From the NCBI RefSeq assembly GCF_036345255.1, contig NZ_CP107783.1:10037001-10101000 (forward strand): a stretch of DNA of 64,000 bases, written 5' to 3'. Of the stretch, positions 59,247 to 64,000 are shown piece after piece. The DNA comes from Streptomyces sp. NBC_00569. Lineage in GTDB: Bacteria; Actinomycetota; Actinomycetes; Streptomycetales; Streptomycetaceae. Within the stretch, counting starts at the first letter, position 1; every line of letters begins with the position of its first letter. Below the pieces are notes generated by a model that was not told where the DNA came from, did not search any database, and saw only the letters and a program-made list of their open reading frames with translations. The position numbers and the translations under genes were made by a program.

Positions 59247-59453
59247 ATGGCTGACGACCTCGTGGCGATCAACATCCAGAAGATCGAGGACTCCATGGCG
59301 ACGGCAGGGGAGATGCCGACGGGCATGGAAGCGGCAATCAACGAGCACCTCAACAGGGCCAGAGCCGCCCAAGCGTCGGGAAACGACGCGGAGGCCATCG
59401 CCATCACGAGCAAGGTCCTGGAGCAGTTGGAAGAGGCCGAGAAGCGCGCCTAA
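59247..59453 (+). CDS. Small helical protein (68 aa), unknown
   Basis: M-A-D-D-L-V-A-I-N-I-Q-K-I-E-D-S-M-A-T-A, then E-A-A-I-N-E-H-L-N-R-A-R-A-A-Q and A-I-T-S-K-V-L-E-Q-L-E-E-A-E. Two amphipathic acidic helices, ribosome site GGGAG. No family recognised. Confidence 0.6.
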   Translation: MADDLVAINIQKIEDSMATAGEMPTGMEAAINEHLNRARAAQASGNDAEAIAITSKVLEQLEEAEKRA

Positions 59454-60170
59454 CCGCAGGTGAGGTGATGAGGTACGGATTCGGGGTGCCGCATCACATC
59501 ACTTGGGCCTTTGGGGCCTTCTGGAACTCGGCTGGGGCGCGGCCGTGGTCGTCGAGACAGACCGTGCCCGAGTCCTTTCGTTCGTCCTTCCAGCGCAGGG
59601 TGGGGCCGAAGCATTGGCGTCGAGTGTCGGCGATGTTCAGGGCGGGGAACGTGGCGGGTGAAAGCGGGACCGGGGGTGGCGATGGCTGCGACAGCGCTGG
59701 AGACGCTGGCTACCGGAACGTTGAGGCTCATGTGGGACGGGATGGCGGGACCGGCTTGTGGGGGTGGGAAGGATCGTGCGTCGTAGACGTGTTCAGCCGC
59801 GGGACCATCGGGGCCGGTGGACACGAGGGCCTCGCCCGTCGGCGCCGCCGTGGTGGTTCCTCCGGTCGTGGCCCTCGTGCTGATCGTCGCCTTCTGGCAA
59901 TAACCGGCCCGTCCGCGGCCTATTGGGTGCCCTCGTCGGCCTTCAGAGCCAGGGTGAGCGTCTTCCCGGCGGTCAGGATCGTCTGTGCGTCATCCGGGCA
60001 CGGGGACCCCTTGGCTTCGTTCATTTCACATAGCAGCGATTGTTCGTCCGTTCGGGCAGCAGTTGGTGATCTTGAGGCTCATGGTTGTTCACGAGAAATA
60101 GCAGCAGTATGGCGGCCTGCGCTCCTGAGGGCGGGGCGTGGCGCTGACATCTGGGGATCGGTCGGTCTTG
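59454..60170. other. Gene-poor stretch with scraps
   Basis: Minus-strand scraps look coding: L-R-W-K-D-E-R-K-D-S-G-T-V-C-L-D-D-H-G near 59490-59600, and M-N-E-A-K-G-S-P-C-P-D-D-A-Q-T at 59919-60023 (34 codons to a stop). No complete gene. Confidence 0.35.
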
Positions 60171-61259
60171 TCAGCGAGCCGGTGGGGTGAGGGCGGTGCG
60201 GTCGAACGGGCCACCATGTGAGGCGGCGTACGTGACGGCGTCGTTGACGGCGTTGAGGCCGAACGACCGGACCCGTTCGGGGGCGAGGTCCAAGGTGCCC
60301 GAGGCGAGGAGCCGGATGATGCCGACGTTCGCTGTGCGCGGGTACATCCACTGGCCGCGTACGGTGATCGAGTTGCGCATGATCCATGGGTAGGGGAGTG
60401 CGAGGTCGTCGCCACCGAGCATGCCGACGCCGCCCATGAGAACGACGCGGCCGTATTCGCGCACGGTCATGGCTGCTATGCGCGCTGAGGAGCTGGGTGC
60501 GCTCGGCGGTAGCAGGTCGATCACCATGTCGATCGGGCCGTCGGCCGCCGCGGACATCGCCGCGCGGTCGTCGACCTCGTCCCCGGTGAGCGGGACCGGG
60601 CGCACGAGTGGACCGAATCGGTCGGCGAGGAGGTCGAGGGCGGCCCGGTTGCGGCCTGGGGCGACCACGCGGCCGGCCCCCATGGCGACCGCGACCGCGA
60701 CCGCACTGCTGCCGAGGTTGCCGGTGGCCCCGTTGACGAGCAGCGTCTCACCGGCTGCGAGCCCGCCGGCGAGCAGGCCGCCGTAAGGGATGACGTGCAC
60801 GCCGAGCGCGGCCCAGCGGGCCGGGTCGTCCCCCGCCGCTGCGGGGAGCGGGAAGACGTTCTCCGTCGGGATACGCATGAGCTCGGCGAACGATCCGTCG
60901 TGCAGGTACCGGGCGAGGCGCGCGCCGCCCTCGCCGCGGGAGCTCCAGCCCTGGAGCGTGATGTCGGGCGTCAGGGCGTCGTCCCGCGAGCGCACGGTCG
61001 AGTCGCACCACACCAGGTCGCCGGGGCGCAGCCGGGTGGCGTCCGGGCCCACGTGGACGACCCGTCCCACGCCGCCGATTCCGGGCACGACGGGAGGGGC
61101 CAGGGGGTAGTTCCGCTCACCGCTGAAGACCTCGGCCGCGTAGGGCGCCACGCTGGCGGCGAGGACCTCGACCATCACCTCGCCGCCGCCGGCCTCGGGG
61201 TCGGGAACCTCCCGCACTGTGAGCGGGGCACCGAACTGCGTCAGAACTGCTGCTCGCAC
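60171..61259 (-). CDS. MDR-family zinc-type alcohol dehydrogenase / quinone oxidoreductase
   Basis: 362 residues from GTG 61259 with GGAGG upstream. V-R-A-A-V-L-T-Q-F-G-A-P-L-T-V start, P-G-I-G-G-V-G-R-V-V, L-R-P-G-D-L-V-W-C, nucleotide-binding N-G-A-T-G-N-L-G-S-S-A-V and L-M-G-G-V-G-M-L. The catalytic zinc Cys/His of true alcohol dehydrogenases are not evident (A-A-S-V-A-P-Y-A-A-E at the site), so it is probably a zinc-free reductase. Divergent from a LysR regulator. Confidence 0.9.
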   Translation of the reverse strand: MRAAVLTQFGAPLTVREVPDPEAGGGEVMVEVLAASVAPYAAEVFSGERNYPLAPPVVPGIGGVGRVVHVGPDATRLRPGDLVWCDSTVRSRDDALTPDITLQGWSSRGEGGARLARYLHDGSFAELMRIPTENVFPLPAAAGDDPARWAALGVHVIPYGGLLAGGLAAGETLLVNGATGNLGSSAVAVAVAMGAGRVVAPGRNRAALDLLADRFGPLVRPVPLTGDEVDDRAAMSAAADGPIDMVIDLLPPSAPSSSARIAAMTVREYGRVVLMGGVGMLGGDDLALPYPWIMRNSITVRGQWMYPRTANVGIIRLLASGTLDLAPERVRSFGLNAVNDAVTYAASHGGPFDRTALTPPAR

Positions 61260-61361
61260 GTGATGACCTCCGTGTTCGTCCGTGTTCGTCGTGATCGACA
61301 CTAGGAACCCGGCGGGCATGCGGGAAGCGACGATCAAGCATCTGTGGTATGCGTACGCCGC
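61260..61361. promoter_or_regulatory. Divergent promoter region, LysR / dehydrogenase
   Basis: 102 bp between two divergent starts, with a repeated GTTCGTCCGTGTTCGTC (GTGTTCGTC twice) and an AT-richer ATCAAGCATCTGTGGTATGC just before the LysR gene, of the T-N11-A kind LysR proteins bind. Exact site not resolved. Confidence 0.4.
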
Positions 61362-62255
61362 ATGGACATCTCCAGCACAGGCCTACGGGTCCTGCGACAG
61401 ATCGCAGAGTCCGGCAGCTTCACCGCAGCAGCCACCCGGCTCGGCTACACCCAGTCGGCGGTCTCACGCCAGGCCGCCTCGCTCGAACGAAGCGCGGGCA
61501 CCGCGCTGTTCGAACGCCGCCCCGACGGAGTGCGGCTCACCCCCGCTGGTTTGACTCTGTTGCGCCACGCTCGCACGATCCTGGACTGTCTGACGACGGC
61601 CGAGCGCGACCTCACCGGCACCGTCTCGCGTACCGAACTGGTGCGGCTCGGGCTGTTCCTGAGCGCGGGCGCGGCCATCCTGCCTCTCTCACTCACCCGC
61701 CTCGCGGCGACCGACCCGCAGATCGCGGTCACGACTACCGAGGGCACCACGCCCTCCCTGATCCGGGCACTGCGCGCGGGCTCGGTCGACCTCGCCGTGC
61801 TGACGTCCCGCCCGCCCCACCGGCCTTTGGACGGCGAATCGCCGCGCCTGCACGTCGAGACCGTTGCGGACACCGAACTGGTCGTGGCGGTGCCTTCGAC
61901 CGGAGAGTTCGCGGGCCGCACCGCGGTGCACGTCGACGAACTGGTCGACGCCCCGTGGATCGCCACCCCCGCGTCGAACGCCGAGCCACTGCTCGGCGTC
62001 TGGCCTGGCCTGCCCGGACGGCCGGACATCGTCCACTGCGCGCGCGACTGGCTGACGAAGCTTCAGTTGGTCGCCGGTGGCTTCGGGGTGACAACGGTGC
62101 CCTCGCGGCTCTCGCCGGTGCTGCCGCCCGGGGTGAGCCTGCTGCACGTTGAAGGGGCACCTCCCGAGATCCGCCGGGTTCTCGTGGCGCGCCTCCCCGG
62201 CCGCCCCACCCCGGCGATCACGGCCGTCACCCGAGCAATTGCCTCGACCACCTGA
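61362..62255 (+). CDS. LysR-family regulator
   Basis: 297 residues from ATG 61362. G-L-R-V-L-R-Q-I-A-E-S-G-S-F-T-A-A-A helix-turn-helix, L-G-Y-T-Q-S-A-V-S-R-Q-A-A-S-L-E, F-E-R-R-P-D-G-V-R-L-T-P-A-G, then a two-lobed effector domain. Probably controls the divergent dehydrogenase. Confidence 0.93.
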   Translation: MDISSTGLRVLRQIAESGSFTAAATRLGYTQSAVSRQAASLERSAGTALFERRPDGVRLTPAGLTLLRHARTILDCLTTAERDLTGTVSRTELVRLGLFLSAGAAILPLSLTRLAATDPQIAVTTTEGTTPSLIRALRAGSVDLAVLTSRPPHRPLDGESPRLHVETVADTELVVAVPSTGEFAGRTAVHVDELVDAPWIATPASNAEPLLGVWPGLPGRPDIVHCARDWLTKLQLVAGGFGVTTVPSRLSPVLPPGVSLLHVEGAPPEIRRVLVARLPGRPTPAITAVTRAIASTT

Positions 62256-62519
62256 TACGCGCCGCCGAGACCGTCGGATTCGGTGCCGTGGTCCGCCGAG
62301 GGCGTACACCATCACGTGTACCTCGGCGTTGGCCACTGCCCTTTCAGCAGGAGCACCCCTCTGCTGCCCGCGTAAGTACCCCAGTGACGTCAAAACTCGG
62401 ATTCTGGCTCACTTTCCGTGGAACATGCACGCTGAGTCACGGTTGTCGGGTGAGTGGGCTCTGGGGAAGTTGCCCGGAATTGGCCCGTACCGGGTTTGGT
62501 GTGGCTGACAGTTCGGCCC

Positions 62520-62712
62520 GTGGAAGAAGTGGTGCTCCGGCTGGAGGAGTTGCTGTTCCCGTCGATTGCCGACGTAGCGGTGCTGTCCGTCGCCGTGAAC
62601 GACGAGGCGGTACGCATAGAGGCTCGAAGTACGGTGGCTGGGGCCATCTGTCCCGGATGCGGGAGCTGGTCACGGCGGATTCGCAGTTCCTACCTGCGAC
62701 TTCCCGCTGATG
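62520..62712 (+). pseudogene. ISL3-family transposase N-terminal remnant
   Basis: GTG 62520 gives V-E-E-V-V-L-R-L-E-E-L-L-F-P-S, V-A-V-N-D-E-A-V-R-I-E-A-R and C-P-G-C-G-S-W-S-R-R-I-R-S-S-Y. The C-P-x-C-G zinc ribbon and following H/Y-S-x-Y belong to ISL3 transposases. It breaks at about 62710 inside an unrelated gene. Confidence 0.7.
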
Positions 62713-63231
62713 GTAGTCGAACGCGGCGTCGTAGCCGAGCTCGTTCACCAGGTAGTCGGCCTTCGCCGGGCTGCCGGCGCTGCCGATCACCCGTGCCGCG
62801 CCGAGGCACTTGGTGATCTGCCCGGCCAGCGAGCCGACCCCGCCGCGGCGCCGGAGACGAAGACCACGTCGCCTTCGCCGACGGCCGCCACATCGGCCAT
62901 CCCGTAGTAGGCGGTCGGTCCCTGGCCGAGGTGGTAGCCGGGGTCGGCGAAGAGGGCACGGTCGAGCTTGAGGTACGAGCCGGCCGGGCCGGGGCGAGTA
63001 CTGGCTCCAGCCGGTCATCGACTGGACCAGGTAGCCGACCTCGAGGTCGGGGCTGTCGGATCGGATGGCGGTGCCGATGGCGGCCACCCCTACCTGCTGC
63101 CCCGGCTGCCAGGCCGGCACCGGGATGGTGCAGTCGGCCCGTATCAGCTCCAGGTATGTCGTGGCGAGCCCGACCTGGTGGCTGATCAGCTGGAGCCAAA
63201 CCTCTTGCCAAGCAGAAACTTTAGTGTAAAT
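62710..63231 (-). pseudogene. NADP-dependent oxidoreductase (CurA-like), frameshifted and truncated
   Basis: Minus strand in three pieces: V-G-V-A-A-I-G-T-A-I-R-S-D-S-P-D-L-E-V; after a shift Y-L-K-L-D-R-A-L-F-A-D and G-P-T-A-Y-Y-G-M-A-D-V; after another shift S-L-A-G-Q-I-T-K-C-L-G-A, V-I-G-S-A-G-S-P-A-K-A. These follow the order of curcumin/prostaglandin reductases of the MDR family. The C-terminus is cut by the ISL3 scrap, and the 5' end joins an AT-richer unrelated start. Confidence 0.7.
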
Positions 63232-63384
63232 CATTTCAGCGGTTAGATAGATGCTGGCCGAGGTTCCAGGTCGGTCCCAGAGCTCGACGCGCTCCGCGCG
63301 GCAACGACCGAGAGTGTGCAAACCGGTTGGGCGCGGCCGGGTCCGGGCCCTGAACCGCCGCTCGCGCCTGCAGTGACGCCGACT

Positions 63385-63420
63385 GACCGCCCCCGGACTG
63401 ATCGAGGTCCGGGGGCGGTC
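63385..63420 (+). terminator. Strong hairpin terminator
   Basis: GACCGCCCCCGGAC at 63385-63398 and GTCCGGGGGCGGTC at 63407-63420 form a perfect 14-bp stem with an 8-base loop. No T-run, as is normal for Streptomyces terminators. Separates the decayed region from the regulator at 63467. Confidence 0.75.
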
Positions 63421-63466
63421 CGCGTGCGCGGGGTGGGAACGGGGAGCTCGTGAGGAGAGGACATTC

Positions 63467-64000
63467 ATGCTTGAGGCGCTGGGTCTGAGCACGGCCGAGT
63501 CGCGGGTGTACCAACTGCTGGTGGGGTTTGGGCGCTGCCCGGTGGGCCGGCTGGAGCAGCGGGCCGGCCTTACCGGGGCCCAGCTCGAACAGGCGGTCGC
63601 GGCACTGGCCGTGAAGGGGCTGGTCACCCTCACCGACGACCTGCCCGCGCAGCTGATTCCCGCCCCGCCGGACATCGCCGGGGAGACGCTGTTGCTGGCG
63701 CGCATGAACGAACTGCAGTCGGCCAAAGGCGTTCTGCAGCGACTCACCAAGGAGTACCGCGAGGCGCTCCGGCCGGCAGCCCTGGAGGAGATCGCCGAAA
63801 TCGTGCCCGCCGAGGCGTTGGCACAGCGGTACGAGCAGCTCCAGCTCCGCGCCCGACGGGAAGTACTGCGCTTCGACGCCCCGCCCTATCTGCTGATCGA
63901 GGAGTTCAACGTCGCGGAGCTGGAGCAACTGGCAGCGGGGGTGCGCTTCCGGACGGTGTACGACCGGGCCGCGATCGAGGGGTACGCGGTGCAGCTGGAG
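63467..64000 (+). CDS. TrmB-type helix-turn-helix regulator (partial, 3' end off window)
   Basis: ATG 63467 with GAGGAGAGG upstream; 178 codons to the window edge, still open. M-L-E-A-L-G-L-S-T-A-E-S-R-V-Y-Q-L-L, P-V-G-R-L-E-Q-R-A-G-L-T and V-K-G-L-V-T-L-T form a TrmB-like winged helix, followed by helices and R-F-R-T-V-Y-D-R-A-A. In Streptomyces this N-terminus belongs to TrmB/LuxR-type regulators whose C-terminal LuxR helix-turn-helix would lie outside the window. Confidence 0.8.
   Translation, partial: MLEALGLSTAESRVYQLLVGFGRCPVGRLEQRAGLTGAQLEQAVAALAVKGLVTLTDDLPAQLIPAPPDIAGETLLLARMNELQSAKGVLQRLTKEYREALRPAALEEIAEIVPAEALAQRYEQLQLRARREVLRFDAPPYLLIEEFNVAELEQLAAGVRFRTVYDRAAIEGYAVQLE

Noticed and set aside
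1..64000. tRNA, rRNA or known riboswitches
   Set aside because: I looked for clover-leaf arms with TTC-type T-loops, conserved rRNA blocks and riboswitch cores on both strands and saw none that were convincing; a covariance-model scan would be decisive.

Overview
The window reads as accessory DNA from a Streptomyces-type actinomycete. GC is very high, third positions are almost all G or C, and GTG/TTG starts are common. It carries families typical of that group: DUF1876, DUF5133, a 93-residue HU, an ECF sigma factor with its zinc anti-sigma factor, and an SH3-like exported protein. I see no rRNA, tRNA or ribosomal protein genes. Many partial genes, split genes and transposase stubs suggest a fast-decaying region such as a chromosome arm; that placement is inference.

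Layout. 1-7500: two GNAT acetyltransferases, IS605-type element A (1124-2917), a double-domain Lrp/AsnC regulator, an MFS exporter with a C-terminal beta-sandwich tail, and a graveyard of GntR, amidase and SH3-like remnants. 7800-10900: a tiny His/Arg-rich peptide gene, an ABC exporter and a coupled Ser/Thr kinase. 10950-13880: anti-sigma/ECF sigma pair and a cytochrome P450. 14081-15500: tnpB-only element C. 16000-20500: DUF1876, DUF72, CapA-like, small conserved proteins and a VOC protein. 20800-23400: a CdsA-like cytidylyltransferase translationally coupled to a fusion of an acyl-homoserine-lactone-synthase-like GNAT domain and a PLP aminotransferase. 24700-28300: SDR, element B (25719-27511, near copy of A) and a frameshifted gene. 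28900-35000: methyltransferase, HU, two TetR systems with SDR, VOC and membrane-protein targets. 35100-36930: Tat-exported FAD oxidoreductase. 36900-48700: mostly decayed genes and transposase stubs around a few intact genes (SDR, TrmO, glutamine-cyclotransferase-like, LysE, a small secreted protein). 48839-50760: element D. 51000-56500: WYL regulator with divergent VOC gene, small proteins, a two-repeat type I-E-like CRISPR relic and a LacI regulator. 56569-58771: a MOSC-domain gene split by element E (56815-58729). 60171-62255: zinc-type dehydrogenase with divergent LysR. Right end: decayed oxidoreductase and the start of a TrmB-type regulator.

How parts work together. The five IS200/IS605-type elements let ends, target-adjacent motif and TnpB guide be read by comparing copies; element E inside the MOSC gene allows the empty site to be rebuilt base by base. 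The two loci I regard as most likely to hide new biology are the peptide-exporter-kinase cluster (7913-10903) and the GNAT-aminotransferase/CdsA pair (20819-23388). Regulator-target pairs readable from the DNA are TetR at 33204 with two perfect operators around its target's promoter, TetR at 31010 with a divergent SDR/VOC operon, WYL with a divergent VOC gene, and LysR with a divergent dehydrogenase.
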